Positions 53,201-62,383 are shown, numbered from the stretch's first letter. The stretch: 64,000 nucleotides of DNA from Idiomarina loihiensis (GCF_024584785.1 NZ_CP074112.1:186001-250000), one strand, 5' to 3'. The notes: a model not told the origin generated them from the sequence alone. Numbers and translations are program-made.

Positions 53201-53698
53201 ATCGTTTTGATGCCAGTTTAAAGCTAAGCTAACGTCAGGTAATGTTTCTAAACCTTCCGCTAATTGTATTTGAGTATTCTCAGTTCTGAATTGCTTAACT
53301 TGCAGCTCAAAGGGCAAGCTAATGTCAGGTAATTGCAGTGGTTGAGTTTCCTCTGTTGGCTCTGTTGTTGTGGCTTGATAACGTACGATCAGATCTGCTG
53401 TGATGATTTGGTTAATGACGAGCTGCTGGTCAATGAGTGCACTTGGCTGCCAGTTAAGTGCTACTTTCTTAGCACTGATTTGTAATGTTGGGCTTTGATA
53501 ATCAACACCCGATAAGGTTAACTCTGAAAGTAAATCACCTTCAATTTTGGCTATGGTTAGGGGTTGCCCACTCCATTTAAGTGCCTGTGACAGCACTAAG
53601 TTCGAACCTTTGTTGGTTGCGACTAAACCATAGATAACGCTTGGCACTAGCACAAACAGAATAACTATGACCCAAGCAAGCAGTTTAACCCATCTCAT
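50279..53698 (-). CDS. tamB: Translocation and assembly module subunit TamB
   Basis: TamB spans the periplasm as a long beta-groove from an N-terminal inner-membrane helix (VKLLAWVIVILFVLVPSVIYG) to the C-terminal DUF490 domain that meets TamA. Proposed roles are assembly of outer membrane proteins and phospholipid transport. The 1139-residue length and low-complexity beta pattern fit; the C-terminal block (LDLRVVRAKENIMS, SYLILGRGSGTTSG, LSPKLYVKYGVGLFENTNTF) is characteristic. The ATG overlaps the tamA stop by four bases. An AT- and heptamer-rich gap separates it from rrn. Confidence 0.95.
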   Translation of the reverse strand: MRWVKLLAWVIVILFVLVPSVIYGLVATNKGSNLVLSQALKWSGQPLTIAKIEGDLLSELTLSGVDYQSPTLQISAKKVALNWQPSALIDQQLVINQIITADLIVRYQATTTEPTEETQPLQLPDISLPFELQVKQFRTENTQIQLAEGLETLPDVSLALNWHQNDLTLTEVKISYDNMDAVMDAQLDTTAPYQSSVTATWQLSQLPISAVALTELTGSTELVGNLNSLNAVTRFEAEQIPEQQMTIHAEQLLTDFSWQASLILNQLPLSLGFPLLEDSAAAAWLTSFNDAKLSATLDADPTRLQLHQLQINDIQSASKQMAGGSINATGVVSNYLDAMVKPNQTEFNVDLAIDNVAIEHTEQNFLIKQLALKVKDNLSKFSYELAADVTHPLTETVSTHLHGTGSLHDLAIESLSLTAPNFNALLAGRLNWKENVEGHLDVQQFTLDSQLIDASLTEQITAEGGLAFSNNRVRAEQFNLQWRSNKVQLDGAMRSDQPLLIDIQVPDISELSNSPYAQGNLILQASAALNTNQAVVFDIAQLSIKHPDFGDWATNKNGKLEVPLAQPVALTADDLCLQSNARIPAEICLQTAYSNQQQTTTITARSLPLALLNRFREADVAERVWGLVDADASLIVDTNSWSIVRTEGDIRSDRTFLFALDEEVSTGFKFWGLSWAGNLDLITSEITAELNKDAGVLIGDAEITNLADAPQLSGSVLLSLEDLTLLQWFLPDLRYENATALGSIEFSGPLAKPELIGSIELAADEIGFAESGLLLTGVRVNAQTAKQQPDNILLDGQAYSGDGWITIRGLIEPKLERLAIDIDGEKFRTIQTPEITVDVSPNITISLIDKRIDVKGEVTIPYANIEQPELGESIDTPSEDIKLYKDGKPVVTDESSIYPLYADIRVNLSEQISVSAFGFEGNLAGRLRLIEQPNRALTASGSVRVTEGFYELYGQRLEIDRGSLIYNGGSVDNPGLDLRVVRAKENIMSTENVTVGAQITGTLTEPDFQMFSTPAMPDSEVLSYLILGRGSGTTSGSGDNMQLQALIMLGSKGTEVIGQPLQEIFGLDEFGIDSTMNPQDTSFYIGKYLSPKLYVKYGVGLFENTNTFLIRYFLTDNILIESTASGEAQGGDIFYTIEK

Positions 53699-55488
53699 AA
53701 ATCAGGCCCCAGAGTAAAATGAATCCGCCATGGTGTGTCAGGTTCATCAATAGCATTAGCGATATCTAATCGCACTGGACCAATCGGAGAAACCCACCGA
53801 ACTCCGATACCTACCGTTTGTTTTAGGCTCTCCTGCCAATCCCTCATACTGTTACCAAGATCAGTAAAGATAGCAACGCGCCAATTAGGTTGAAAAGCAT
53901 AGTCTAGTTCAAGGCTATTGGCCGTCATGAAACGTCCACCAACGACCACTCCCTCTTCATTGAGAGGTCCTAGCTGTTGAAAGCCATAGCCGCGCACACT
54001 GTGGTCGCCACCTGAGAAGAAACGCAAGGTAGGCGGCAATAAGTCAAAATTGTCAGCTTCTAAGGCTCCCACTTCAGCGCGGGCAAGAACTCTCCATTTA
54101 TCATTTAACCGATGCACCCATTTGCCACTTACTTTGAGACTAATAACATTCGTATCAGCAACGAGACTTTCATGGGCGCCACGCAGAAGAACTGAAATCC
54201 GGTAGCCATCGTCAATAATATTGCGACTGCCTTCAAGGGCGGTGCTCTCAATTAAACTCCATTCGATAGAGGGAATAAAGAAATTTGAGCGCTGCCGCGG
54301 CTCGTCACCAAAGGCGAAGTCTTCGCGCTGATAAGATAACTCGTAGGTTCGATGCCAGCGATCATAGTGACGAATATCACGTACCGAAGCTTTGGTGAGA
54401 GTTGAGCGCTGTTGCTCAAAGGAGCGATCTGAAACTTCTGCATTAAAGCTATAAGAGTCTCGGGCCGGATTACGACCGGGAATAATATAACTGATGTAGC
54501 CGGTGTTCTGTACTTCAGAGAGACGCACAACGCTACTTAGCTTATGCCCTCGATCATTTAACCACCGACGATCAAATCCAAGCGTTAAACGAGCCCCAGT
54601 GTCGGTACCGTAGCCCGGACCAATTTGATATCGGTCGCGCTTGTTTGGAGTCAGAGTGACCTCAATAGGTACTTGTTTATCACTCGCTTCTGACCATAAC
54701 GGAGAAATTTCAACGGAATTAAAGTAATCACTAGCAGCTAGCCCTACTTGAAGGTCGAGCAGGTCTCGAGTATTGAAGCCACTGCCTTGCTGGTATTGGA
54801 CAAATCTATCTAACAGCTCAGCGCCTATGGTGGCGCAGCAAAACAATGTATCGCCGAATAAATAGCGCGGGCCAGCGTTAAATTCTATGGTGAGGTCGGC
54901 GCCAAAGTTAGCGCTATCGATAGCTACCCCGCTGCGGCTAAAAAATGCGTCGTAATAACCGCGTTCGGCGGCGAGGTTACGTAATCTACTTTTAAACGCC
55001 TCATAGTCACGGTGGATAACAGGGGCACCGATGGTTGGGGCCAAATCACCGATTAATCGAGTAAAAGCAGCGTCTTGGTCCGCTTCACCAAGCAGTGTTA
55101 CAGTTACGGTTTGATAGGTCGAAATCGGCCCCGCATTCACCTGGTAGCGCACCGTCCATTGCTGGTCTTCTTGGAGTAACTCGTAGCTGACTTGTGTTTG
55201 GTAATAGCCATAGGGCATCAGCGCTGTTTTCAGCTCTTGTTCTCCTTGGCGCATCAGGTAGCGCACTCTAAACACCGAGGGAACAGTTTGTTGATGGAGT
55301 GCATAAATAGCGAGATGGGCTTTTGCATTGGTCAACAGTTGATCGTCGAGGCCTTCAATAATGACCTGTAATTGAGGCCGTTCCTCGCTGGTTGCATCTT
55401 GTGGCGCAGCCAGCGACGCAGGTGCAATCAGCACTGAACTGAGAGCAAGCAAAGATAACCACAGACATACTACCGCACGAAAAATCAT
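53695..55488 (-). CDS. tamA: Translocation and assembly module subunit TamA
   Basis: TamA is an Omp85-family outer membrane protein. The signal peptide (LWLSLLALSSVLIAPASLA) precedes three POTRA domains (about 35-270) and a 16-strand barrel with the conserved FFSGGDHSVRGYGFQQLGP segment and the end PIGPVRLDIANAIDEPDTPWRIHFTLGPDL, split here by reading. At 597 residues it matches E. coli TamA (577). It is first in tamA-tamB. Confidence 0.95.
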   Translation of the reverse strand: MIFRAVVCLWLSLLALSSVLIAPASLAAPQDATSEERPQLQVIIEGLDDQLLTNAKAHLAIYALHQQTVPSVFRVRYLMRQGEQELKTALMPYGYYQTQVSYELLQEDQQWTVRYQVNAGPISTYQTVTVTLLGEADQDAAFTRLIGDLAPTIGAPVIHRDYEAFKSRLRNLAAERGYYDAFFSRSGVAIDSANFGADLTIEFNAGPRYLFGDTLFCCATIGAELLDRFVQYQQGSGFNTRDLLDLQVGLAASDYFNSVEISPLWSEASDKQVPIEVTLTPNKRDRYQIGPGYGTDTGARLTLGFDRRWLNDRGHKLSSVVRLSEVQNTGYISYIIPGRNPARDSYSFNAEVSDRSFEQQRSTLTKASVRDIRHYDRWHRTYELSYQREDFAFGDEPRQRSNFFIPSIEWSLIESTALEGSRNIIDDGYRISVLLRGAHESLVADTNVISLKVSGKWVHRLNDKWRVLARAEVGALEADNFDLLPPTLRFFSGGDHSVRGYGFQQLGPLNEEGVVVGGRFMTANSLELDYAFQPNWRVAIFTDLGNSMRDWQESLKQTVGIGVRWVSPIGPVRLDIANAIDEPDTPWRIHFTLGPDL

Positions 55489-55588
55489 GAAAGCCCTTAT
55501 GATCCCTATGTGGGGTTCAGTATATCACTGCTTTTTAAAAGGATTGATGAAAAAAGCTGCAACTAAACCTAAATCACGAATAAATCAC

Positions 55589-55616
55589 TTGCCAGCGCAA
55601 GCGATGCCAGTATAAT
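55589..55616 (+). promoter_or_regulatory. Promoter of tRNA-Trp
   Basis: TTGCCA, a 16-bp spacer and TATAAT, ending 15 bp before the tRNA. Confidence 0.75.
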
Positions 55617-55631
55617 TCTGAGCCTAGCTGC

Positions 55632-55708
55632 AGGGGTGTAGTTCCAATTGGTAGAACAGCGGTCTCCAAAACCGACGGTTGGGGGTTCGAATCCCTCCAC
55701 CCCTGCCA
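55632..55708 (+). tRNA. tRNA-Trp (anticodon CCA)
   Basis: 77-nt cloverleaf with acceptor AGGGGTG/CACCCCT, anticodon loop CTCCAAA (CCA), T arm GGTTCGAAT and encoded 3' GCCA. No terminator separates it from holD 37 bp on. Confidence 0.97.
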
Positions 55709-55744
55709 CTTCCTTATTTTAATCGTTTAGGCTAATCTAAACGC

Positions 55745-56140
55745 ATGACCAAGCACCAAGTTCCGCAATTTACTCAATCACAACAACAAGCGCTAGCTGC
55801 TCTTGGGTTACCTCTTTGGCGACAGCGAATCGAATCAGCTCCAGCAGTTCCCCAAGAGAAAGAGGCTGAGCCGGTTGCTCAGTACTTTTATAAAGTAGGC
55901 GCTTGGCTGATTGTTACTACTATGCCGATGCCAGTTACATTGCCCCAATGGCTCCGAGATTTATTTTCACTCTTTAGCAAAAATCCTGAAACAGAACTCA
56001 CTGAATTATCAGCAGCCAGCGTGGTAAGTTGGCCTCACACCAAAAGGCTCAGTTTTACGGGCAGTGATCTAGTTCAGCCATCCCCAGCTACTAAGCAAAC
56101 TACTTGGCAAACATTGCTTGCCAGTAAAGCTAGTAGCTAG
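55745..56140 (+). CDS. holD: Probable DNA polymerase III psi subunit
   Basis: HolD bridges the clamp loader to SSB through chi. Identification rests on two points. First, the N-terminal FTQSQQQALAALGLPLWRQRIE resembles E. coli psi, whose N-terminus reads WQLQQLGITQWSLRRP. Second, it lies directly before rimI, as in E. coli. Length is 131 against 137. The family diverges fast, so a search might miss it. rimI follows 24 bp later. Confidence 0.7.
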   Translation: MTKHQVPQFTQSQQQALAALGLPLWRQRIESAPAVPQEKEAEPVAQYFYKVGAWLIVTTMPMPVTLPQWLRDLFSLFSKNPETELTELSAASVVSWPHTKRLSFTGSDLVQPSPATKQTTWQTLLASKASS

Positions 56141-56164
56141 CTCCTAAGTGGCATAATCGCTGTG

Positions 56165-56599
56165 ATGTTGCAGATAGCCCCCCTTGATTGGCAGCCGGAG
56201 ATTGTTGTGGTTGAACAACAAGCTCATGCGTTAGCTTGGTCGGAGCGTTTGTTGCAATCCTGTTTTGGCAGTGGTTATAAAAACTGGGGAGCGTGGGTAG
56301 ATCAGCACTTGGCTGCTTTTCTGATTGTGCAAGAAGTGCTAGATGAATGGACTGTCATGAATATCGCAACTGCTGCTCGCTTTCAGCGCCAGGGCGTTGC
56401 AACGCAACTTATTCAGCACTTACAAAAGCAAGCCAGCCAGCAACAAGCAATTATTTGGTTAGAAGTTAGAGCATCTAACTTAGCTGCTATTCAACTCTAT
56501 TTAAAGTGTGGTTTTGTCGAGCGCGGTAAACGCGCTCAATATTACCGCAATGCCGATGATACTCGAGAAGATGCGATTGTTATGAGTTGGCAGGCTTAA
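56165..56599 (+). CDS. rimI: Ribosomal protein S18-alanine N-acetyltransferase
   Basis: RimI acetylates the N-terminal Ala of ribosomal protein S18. It is a 144-residue GNAT with the acetyl-CoA motif ARFQRQGVATQLIQHL and the RimI-like WLEVRASNLAAIQLYLKCGFVERGKRAQYYRN. ATG at 56165 (a GTG at 56162 is also in frame). It is coupled to holD and ends sharing TTAA with the convergent ArsR gene. Confidence 0.93.
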   Translation: MLQIAPLDWQPEIVVVEQQAHALAWSERLLQSCFGSGYKNWGAWVDQHLAAFLIVQEVLDEWTVMNIATAARFQRQGVATQLIQHLQKQASQQQAIIWLEVRASNLAAIQLYLKCGFVERGKRAQYYRNADDTREDAIVMSWQA

Positions 56600-56910
56600 C
56601 TTAAATCCGGACAGAATTTGGTTTTCAGTAACTGGATAAAGGCAAGCGTGTCAGGATCTTGAATAGAATAGTAAATCGTTTGGGCTTCTTTACGAAACTT
56701 CACCAATCCTTGCTCTCGTAATACCGCCAAGTGCTGTGAAAATGCCGAGGCACTTAGCGGGAAATGACGATTTAAATCACCGACACTGCGTTCACCGTTG
56801 GCTAAATGACATAAGATTTGCAAACGATGCTCGTTAGCTAACGATCTTAAAAAGCCAGCAGCCATGTTCGCTTCATCTTGCTGTAGCTCAGTTATTTGCG
56901 TGTCGGTCAT
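56596..56910 (-). CDS. ArsR-family regulator, likely sulfide/persulfide sensor (YgaV/SqrR-like)
   Basis: 104 residues with one winged helix domain: SLANEHRLQILCHLANGERSVGDL and SASAFSQHLAVLREQGLVKFRKEAQTIYY. Cys34 (ILCHL) and Cys100 (KFCPD) are 66 residues apart, the same spacing as the Cys41-Cys107 redox pair of SqrR, which forms a persulfide bridge. No metal-binding ELCVCD motif of ArsR arsenic sensors is present. It lies 11 bp after a DUF2892 gene, like the E. coli ygaV/ygaP pair. It ends 4 bp into rimI. Confidence 0.85.
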   Translation of the reverse strand: MTDTQITELQQDEANMAAGFLRSLANEHRLQILCHLANGERSVGDLNRHFPLSASAFSQHLAVLREQGLVKFRKEAQTIYYSIQDPDTLAFIQLLKTKFCPDLS

Positions 56911-56921
56911 AAAAATATCTC

Positions 56922-57137
56922 TTAGTTACGGGTGGCAAGTTCTCGCTCTGTTTTCAGCTTAAACACTTTACGCATAAACATACTGGCAGGGCAAAAACCG
57001 GTAAAGGATTGTTGGAATAAGTTAGCACCAACAAACACAGTTAACCAGACCCAATTTGGATGAACCCAAACGGTTAGGGCTACAGATAATAACACCATAA
57101 AGCCAGCAAAGGCAGTCAAAGCTCGTTCAACGCTCAT
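56922..57137 (-). CDS. DUF2892 inner-membrane protein
   Basis: 71 residues with two membrane helices (about 9-27 and 30-45) and the family start MSVERALTAFAGFMVLLSV, then NLFQQSFTGFCPASMFMRKVFKL. It equals the C-terminal half of E. coli YgaP but lacks the rhodanese half. YgaP moves persulfide sulfur; here a rhodanese would have to come from elsewhere. GAGGAA lies 8 bp before the ATG. First gene of the pair with the ArsR sensor, which likely represses it. Confidence 0.85.
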   Translation of the reverse strand: MSVERALTAFAGFMVLLSVALTVWVHPNWVWLTVFVGANLFQQSFTGFCPASMFMRKVFKLKTERELATRN

Positions 57138-57320
57138 GATTCATTCCTCGTATGAAGTACATCTAAAAGTACTAATTTAGCTAACTACGAATTTAGTCTT
57201 GATTTAAGCAAAAGTCCAGTTTATTTCGTGAACGACTAAAATAAATCTGTTGGGCTTGGCTACTTGGATTCAAAGGCCGAAAAGAGTAAGCTTTAAGGCC
57301 ATAAATAACGAAGAAATACC

Positions 57321-57734
57321 ATGAAAAATACTAGCTCATCATTAGTAGCTATGGCGCAAAGCGCCGCCCAGCAAGCTTATGTGCCTTATAGTAAGTTTAA
57401 AGTAGGGGCTGTGTTGAGTTTTGCCAATGGTGCTACAGTAACTGGCTGTAACATTGAGAATGTCTCTTATGGCCTCACCAATTGTGCCGAGCGCACGGCT
57501 ATTTTTAGTGCTATCGCACAAGGATTTGATCCTCGTCAAATTAGTTCGGTGGTGGTCTTTACACCAAGTGACCAAGTTTATTCGCCTTGTGGCGCCTGTC
57601 GTCAAGTGATGACAGAGTTTTTAGCTCCTGACACTAAAGTGATTTCAGCTTGCTATCAGGGCCAACGTGAATGGACTCTAGCTGAATTACTCCCAGACGC
57701 ATTTCATTTTGATATTAACGAATATCGGGACTAA
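57321..57734 (+). CDS. cdd: Cytidine deaminase
   Basis: Deaminates cytidine and deoxycytidine to uridine forms. It is the short, homotetrameric type (137 residues) with three Cys zinc ligands: CAERTAIF (with catalytic Glu) and PCGACRQVM. It is not the 294-residue E. coli form. deoC follows 3 bp later, so it leads the salvage operon cdd-deoCABD. Confidence 0.95.
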   Translation: MKNTSSSLVAMAQSAAQQAYVPYSKFKVGAVLSFANGATVTGCNIENVSYGLTNCAERTAIFSAIAQGFDPRQISSVVVFTPSDQVYSPCGACRQVMTEFLAPDTKVISACYQGQREWTLAELLPDAFHFDINEYRD

Positions 57735-57737
57735 CCC

Positions 57738-58508
57738 ATGATGACAGCACAACAAGCAGCGCAACGTGGCATTGCGCTGATGGATTTAACGACGCTGAAC
57801 AATAGCGATGATGTGGCAACCATTACTCGGTTGTGTGAGTCGGCTCGCACAGATTTTGGCCATCCTGCGGCTCTGTGTGTGTTTCCAGAATTGGTGGTGT
57901 GGACCAAACTAGAACTAGAACGGCTTGGTTTGACGGCAATCAAAGTAGCCACGGTAACCAACTTCCCTGAGGGTCACGCCAACGTTGAGCGTGCTGTTGC
58001 TGAAACCGAACGCGCAGTCGCAGTGGGTGCCGATGAGGTTGATGTGGTGTTTCCTTGGCGAGCGTTACAGGCAGGTGATAGTGATTTAGGTTTTGCATTA
58101 GTGCAATCGGTAAAACGAGCGTGTGGCGAAGTGCCGCTAAAAGTTATTATAGAAAGTGGTGAGTTGAAAACTCCTGAACTAATCAAACAAGCTAGCGAGA
58201 TTGCCATTGCAGCTGGGGCTGATTTTATTAAGACCTCGACTGGCAAGGTGCCAGTAAACGCAACTCTAGAAGCAGCTGAAGTGATGCTGACAGCAATAAA
58301 AAACAGCGGTCAGCAGGTTGGTTTTAAGGCGGCCGGGGGCGTTCGTAGTGCCGCCGATGTTGCCGCCTATCTTACTCTAGCCGAACAGATCATGGGTGCC
58401 GACTGGGTTACCGCTGAGCATTTTCGCTTTGGTGCGAGCAGCTTGTTAGGCAATTTAGTTGGTACGTTAACGGGTGGTTCCAGCCCGGCGGAAATAAAGG
58501 GATATTAA
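57738..58508 (+). CDS. deoC: Deoxyribose-phosphate aldolase
   Basis: Splits 2-deoxyribose 5-phosphate to glyceraldehyde 3-phosphate and acetaldehyde. The 256 residues carry the Schiff-base Lys in DFIKTSTGK, plus [20 protein letters not shown] and [10 protein letters not shown]. Two ATGs (57738 and 57741) are adjacent; either could be used. deoA begins at the next base after the stop. Confidence 0.97.
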   Translation: MMTAQQAAQRGIALMDLTTLNNSDDVATITRLCESARTDFGHPAALCVFPELVVWTKLELERLGLTAIKVATVTNFPEGHANVERAVAETERAVAVGADEVDVVFPWRALQAGDSDLGFALVQSVKRACGEVPLKVIIESGELKTPELIKQASEIAIAAGADFIKTSTGKVPVNATLEAAEVMLTAIKNSGQQVGFKAAGGVRSAADVAAYLTLAEQIMGADWVTAEHFRFGASSLLGNLVGTLTGGSSPAEIKGY

Positions 58509-59828
58509 ATGTTTTTACCACAAGAGGTGATTCGCACCAAACGCGATGGACATGAACTAAGTAAAGAACAAATCGATTACTTTGTGCAAGGCTTAACTGC
58601 AGGTGATATTTCTGAAAGCCAAATCGCAGCATTAGCTATGGCTGTCTACTTTCAGGGCATGAGCGCAGATGAGAGCGTTGCTTTGACCCTAGCCATGCGG
58701 GATTCTGGAGATGTACTGCAATGGCACGATTTAGAACTAGGCGGCCCCATTTTAGATAAGCATTCTACGGGTGGGGTTGGTGATGTAGTCAGTTTGATGT
58801 TAGGGCCGATTATTGCTGCCTGTGGTGGCTATGTACCGATGATCTCAGGACGCGGTTTGGGCCACACCGGTGGTACCTTGGATAAAATGGATGCCATTCC
58901 AGGTTACCAAACCATGCCAGACCTGGCGTTATTTCGTCGGGTAGTTAAGGATACCGGTGTTGCTATCATTGGGCAGACTGGCGATTTAGCGCCGGCAGAC
59001 AAACGTTTTTACGCTACCCGCGATATTACTGCAACAGTTGAATCTATTCCGTTAATCACAGCCTCTATTTTGTCGAAGAAGCTGGCTGCAGGATTAGATG
59101 GTTTGGTTTTGGATGTAAAAGTTGGTAACGGAGCCATGATGCCAACTGAAGCTGCCGCACAGGAGCTTGCTGAGAGTTTAGTTCGGGTAGCTAATGGCGC
59201 AGGTCTCAATACCTGCGCAATCTTAACGGATATGAATGAGATATTGGCTCACTCAGCCGGTAACTCGATTGAAGTCATTGAAGCTATTCGCTATTTAACC
59301 GGTGAATACCGAGCCCCTCGATTGCATGAAGTTACTGTAGCCTTATGTGCGAAAATGCTGCAGTTGGGCCAGCTTGCAACCTCGGCCGAAGAAGCGGTAG
59401 CAAAAGTTGAAGCTGTTTTGGCTTCCGGCGAAGCCGCTGAGCGTTTTGCGAAAATGGTACGTGCGTTAGGTGGACCCAATGACTTGCTAACTCAATATCA
59501 ACAGCATTTGCCGTTAGCAGCTTTTGCTCGTCCGGTGTTAGCTGAGCGCACGGGTGTGGTGCAGGCAATTGATACGCGCGCAGTTGGTATGGCAGTCGTT
59601 GCCTTAGGTGGTGGCCGTCGTCGCAGTAGCGACCAGTTAGATTTTAGTGTTGGCTTGGATCAGATTATCGGACTTGGTGCAGCAGTAGACGCACAGCAAC
59701 CGCTGGCGATGATTTATGCACGCAACGAGGATGACTGGCTGCAAGCGGCACAGCGAATCCGTGCTGCATACAAGATTGGCGATAAAGCTGCAGCAACCCA
59801 TCCGGTCATTTATAAAACGATTGGTTAG
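58509..59828 (+). CDS. deoA: Thymidine phosphorylase
   Basis: Phosphorolyses thymidine to thymine and deoxyribose 1-phosphate. The 439 residues show the family signature [10 protein letters not shown] and [20 protein letters not shown], with [21 protein letters not shown] [16 protein letters not shown]. Its ATG abuts the deoC stop. 65 bp separate it from deoB. Confidence 0.97.
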   Translation: MFLPQEVIRTKRDGHELSKEQIDYFVQGLTAGDISESQIAALAMAVYFQGMSADESVALTLAMRDSGDVLQWHDLELGGPILDKHSTGGVGDVVSLMLGPIIAACGGYVPMISGRGLGHTGGTLDKMDAIPGYQTMPDLALFRRVVKDTGVAIIGQTGDLAPADKRFYATRDITATVESIPLITASILSKKLAAGLDGLVLDVKVGNGAMMPTEAAAQELAESLVRVANGAGLNTCAILTDMNEILAHSAGNSIEVIEAIRYLTGEYRAPRLHEVTVALCAKMLQLGQLATSAEEAVAKVEAVLASGEAAERFAKMVRALGGPNDLLTQYQQHLPLAAFARPVLAERTGVVQAIDTRAVGMAVVALGGGRRRSSDQLDFSVGLDQIIGLGAAVDAQQPLAMIYARNEDDWLQAAQRIRAAYKIGDKAAATHPVIYKTIG

Positions 59829-59893
59829 GCTTGTTGTTGCGGGGATGGCAAGCAACTACGCCATAGCCCGTTGATAATGCGAAGGAGAGACCC

Positions 59894-61096
59894 ATGGCAC
59901 GAGCCATTGTAATAGTTCTAGACTCATTTGGTATTGGTGCCGCCGCAGATGCCGATAAATTTGGTGATGTGGGTGCTGATACCTTTGGCCATATTGCAGA
60001 GCACGTGGCATTACAAGGTAAAGGGTTAGCTATTCCGAACCTAATGACATTAGGTTTGGGCGAAGCTTATTATGGAGCCACAGGTGAACAACCAGCTGGT
60101 ATCTCTCCAGCCGCTGAAATCCTCGGTAAATTTGGGTGGGCGCAAGAGCTTTCATCGGGTAAAGATACCCCATCGGGACATTGGGAAATGGCAGGCGTAC
60201 CTGTGCTGTTTGATTGGGGATATTTTCTGGACCAGCAAAACTCATTTCCAGCTGAACTACTAGAGCAACTGATTGAGCATGCTGAATTGCCCGGAATACT
60301 CGGCAATTGCCATGCTTCAGGTACCACTATCATTCAGAACTTGGGCGCTGAGCACATGCAATCGGGCAAGCCGATTGTCTATACTTCGGCTGATTCTGTG
60401 TTGCAAATAGCTGCACACGAGCAAAGCTTTGGCTTACAACGACTCTACCAAGTTTGTGAGCTTGCCCGAGAGTTATTAGAGCCTTATAACATCGGTCGAG
60501 TGATCGCTCGCCCCTTTACTGGCTCGGATGCGAGCAATTTTGTGCGTACCGGCAATCGGCGTGATTATGCCGTGCCGCCGCCAGCCCCAACCTTGCTAGA
60601 TAAACTCTCGCAAGCAGGTGGCGAAGTGATCAGTATTGGCAAAATTGCCGATATTTTTGCTCATCAAGGGATTACGCAAAAATACAAAGCTACCGGAATT
60701 GAAGCCCTTATGGCAAAAACTCTGGAAGTAATGACAACAGCACCTGAACAAAGTCTTATTTTTACTAACTTGGTTGATTTTGATAGTGACTTTGGGCACC
60801 GCCGTAATCCACAGGGTTATGCTCAAGCATTGGAATTGTTTGATCAATTATTGCCTCAGATCACTGCGCAAATGCAGCCAGACGATATACTCATCTTAAC
60901 TGCGGACCACGGCTGCGATCCTACATGGCCGGGTTCAGACCATACTCGCGAATACGTCCCTGTGTTAGCATATGGCGCACAGCTCGCTCCCGGTTCAATC
61001 GGTCGTCGTGAAACTTTTGCCGATATTGGACAGTCGCTAGCTGAGCTGTTTGGATTAGAGCCAATGGCTTATGGACGCTCGTTTTTAAAGGAATAG
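59894..61096 (+). CDS. deoB: Phosphopentomutase
   Basis: Interconverts (deoxy)ribose 1- and 5-phosphate in the alkaline phosphatase superfamily. The 400 residues include the N-terminal metal Asp in [18 protein letters not shown], the phospho-acceptor Thr segment [13 protein letters not shown] and the late ligands [30 protein letters not shown] is a strong ribosome binding site. It completes deoC-A-B order as in E. coli. Confidence 0.97.
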   Translation: MARAIVIVLDSFGIGAAADADKFGDVGADTFGHIAEHVALQGKGLAIPNLMTLGLGEAYYGATGEQPAGISPAAEILGKFGWAQELSSGKDTPSGHWEMAGVPVLFDWGYFLDQQNSFPAELLEQLIEHAELPGILGNCHASGTTIIQNLGAEHMQSGKPIVYTSADSVLQIAAHEQSFGLQRLYQVCELARELLEPYNIGRVIARPFTGSDASNFVRTGNRRDYAVPPPAPTLLDKLSQAGGEVISIGKIADIFAHQGITQKYKATGIEALMAKTLEVMTTAPEQSLIFTNLVDFDSDFGHRRNPQGYAQALELFDQLLPQITAQMQPDDILILTADHGCDPTWPGSDHTREYVPVLAYGAQLAPGSIGRRETFADIGQSLAELFGLEPMAYGRSFLKE

Positions 61097-61103
61097 TTTA
61101 ATC

Positions 61104-61811
61104 ATGACAACCCCTCACATCAATGCAGAAGCCGGTGCTTTTGCATCTACCTGTTTATTGCCTGGCGACCCTTTGCGGGCGCAATTTATTGCCGAGAACT
61201 TTTTCACTGATGCGAAACAAGTCTGTGATGTGCGCAACATGTTTGGTTACACAGGTACCTACAAAGGGCAAGCTGTATCCGTGATGGGTACAGGTATGGG
61301 GATCCCGTCTTGTAGTATTTATGCCACCGAGCTAATCCAGCATTATCAAGTTCAGCGCTTGGTACGGGTAGGAAGCTGCGGTGCTGTATTGCCTGAAGTG
61401 CAACTACGCGACATTATTTTGGCCCAAGGCGCAAGTACCGATTCAGCTGTCAATCGTCAACGCTTTGGTGGCTACGATTACGCTGCGCTTGCTGATTTTG
61501 AATTGCTGAGTAAGGTAGCCAGCTATGCTCAACAACATGGGCAGAAGGTGCGCGTTGGCAATGTATTTTCTGCTGACTTATTTTACGGCGTGAATGATAA
61601 CCTGACGGATTTACTAGCCCGCTACGGCATTCTTGGCGTGGAGATGGAGGCGGCTGGGCTCTATAGTGTTGCGGCAGCCCACGGTGCTCAAGCATTAACC
61701 GTATTGACCGTTTCAGATCATTTACAAACTCATCAGCAAATGTCATCGCAAGAACGGCAAACGGGCTTTGCGGATATGGTTGAGTTAACTCTTAATAGTC
61801 TTTTTAGCTAA
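61104..61811 (+). CDS. deoD: Purine nucleoside phosphorylase, DeoD type
   Basis: Phosphorolyses purine nucleosides. It is the 235-residue hexameric type with [15 protein letters not shown], the phosphate-site [17 protein letters not shown] and [10 protein letters not shown], and the catalytic Asp in [14 protein letters not shown] lies 12 bp before the ATG. It is last in the deo operon; a hairpin begins within its stop codon. Confidence 0.97.
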   Translation: MTTPHINAEAGAFASTCLLPGDPLRAQFIAENFFTDAKQVCDVRNMFGYTGTYKGQAVSVMGTGMGIPSCSIYATELIQHYQVQRLVRVGSCGAVLPEVQLRDIILAQGASTDSAVNRQRFGGYDYAALADFELLSKVASYAQQHGQKVRVGNVFSADLFYGVNDNLTDLLARYGILGVEMEAAGLYSVAAAHGAQALTVLTVSDHLQTHQQMSSQERQTGFADMVELTLNSLFS

Positions 61812-61834
61812 TGCAAAAACCATTTTTGCATTAG
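61808..61834 (+). terminator. Hairpin at the end of deoD
   Basis: CTAATGCAAAAA pairs with TTTTTGCATTAG around CCA, a 12-bp perfect stem including the deoD stop. The T run lies inside the stem, so it may be a weak terminator or a 3'-end stabiliser. Confidence 0.6.
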
Positions 61835-61874
61835 AAATATTAATTAATCATCCTTTTTTACCTCCCTCGATTAA

Positions 61875-61902
61875 GGTAGCTACCCTACAGTAGGTAGCTA
61901 CC
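61875..61902. promoter_or_regulatory. Duplicated GGTAGCTACC palindrome upstream of the nitrite reductase cluster
   Basis: The 10-bp palindrome GGTAGCTACC occurs at 61875-61884 and 61893-61902, 18 bp apart. The intervening CTACAGTA makes the whole block a near-perfect larger dyad. It lies 86 bp before the cytochrome c gene. It matches no NsrR, FNR or NorR consensus I know. Confidence 0.45.
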
Positions 61903-61987
61903 TGTTACTCCCTCATTTCACTCGAAAAACCGCGTCAATACGGTAACCTATAGTCATCTAATTTAGCACTCCCATTGAGGTGACAAC

Positions 61988-62383
61988 ATGAAAAACATGA
62001 ATAAATTTAAATCAGGTGTACTTGCTAGCGGTTTAGCCGTAGTCGCACTTTTTAGTCAAGCTGCCGCCGCAGATGCTGGCGCTAGCGTTTATCAGAAAAA
62101 TTGTGCTGCTTGCCATCAAGCCAACGGCACTGGTATGGCAGCAGTATTTCCCCCATTAGCAGGCAACTCAAATATCAAGGACAAAGGTCTCTACATTGCC
62201 GAGACTATTGTCAAAGGCAAATCAGGCAAATTGACTGTGAATGGCGCTGATTATAACGGCATGATGCCACCGATGGCTTATCTGAGTGATGCCGACATTG
62301 CTGCCGTGGTCAACTTCGTGAATAAGAAGTTTGCTGGTGGCTCAGAAGAAATTAGTGCAGATGCGGTTAAAGGCATTCGTTAA
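61988..62383 (+). CDS. Periplasmic class I c-type cytochrome
   Basis: 131 residues. A signal peptide (ends near QAAAA) precedes one haem-binding CAACH at about 37-41, and a distal Met in MMPPMAYLSD completes a monohaem class I fold. GAGGTG lies before the ATG at 61988; a second ATG at 61997 is less well spaced. Being 33 bp before nirK it is a plausible electron donor to nitrite reductase. Confidence 0.92.
   Translation: MKNMNKFKSGVLASGLAVVALFSQAAAADAGASVYQKNCAACHQANGTGMAAVFPPLAGNSNIKDKGLYIAETIVKGKSGKLTVNGADYNGMMPPMAYLSDADIAAVVNFVNKKFAGGSEEISADAVKGIR

Noticed and set aside
57220..57245. TTTATTT/AAATAAA inverted repeat upstream of cdd
   Set aside because: AT-only arms in an AT-rich gap are expected by chance; no match to CytR, DeoR or CRP sites.
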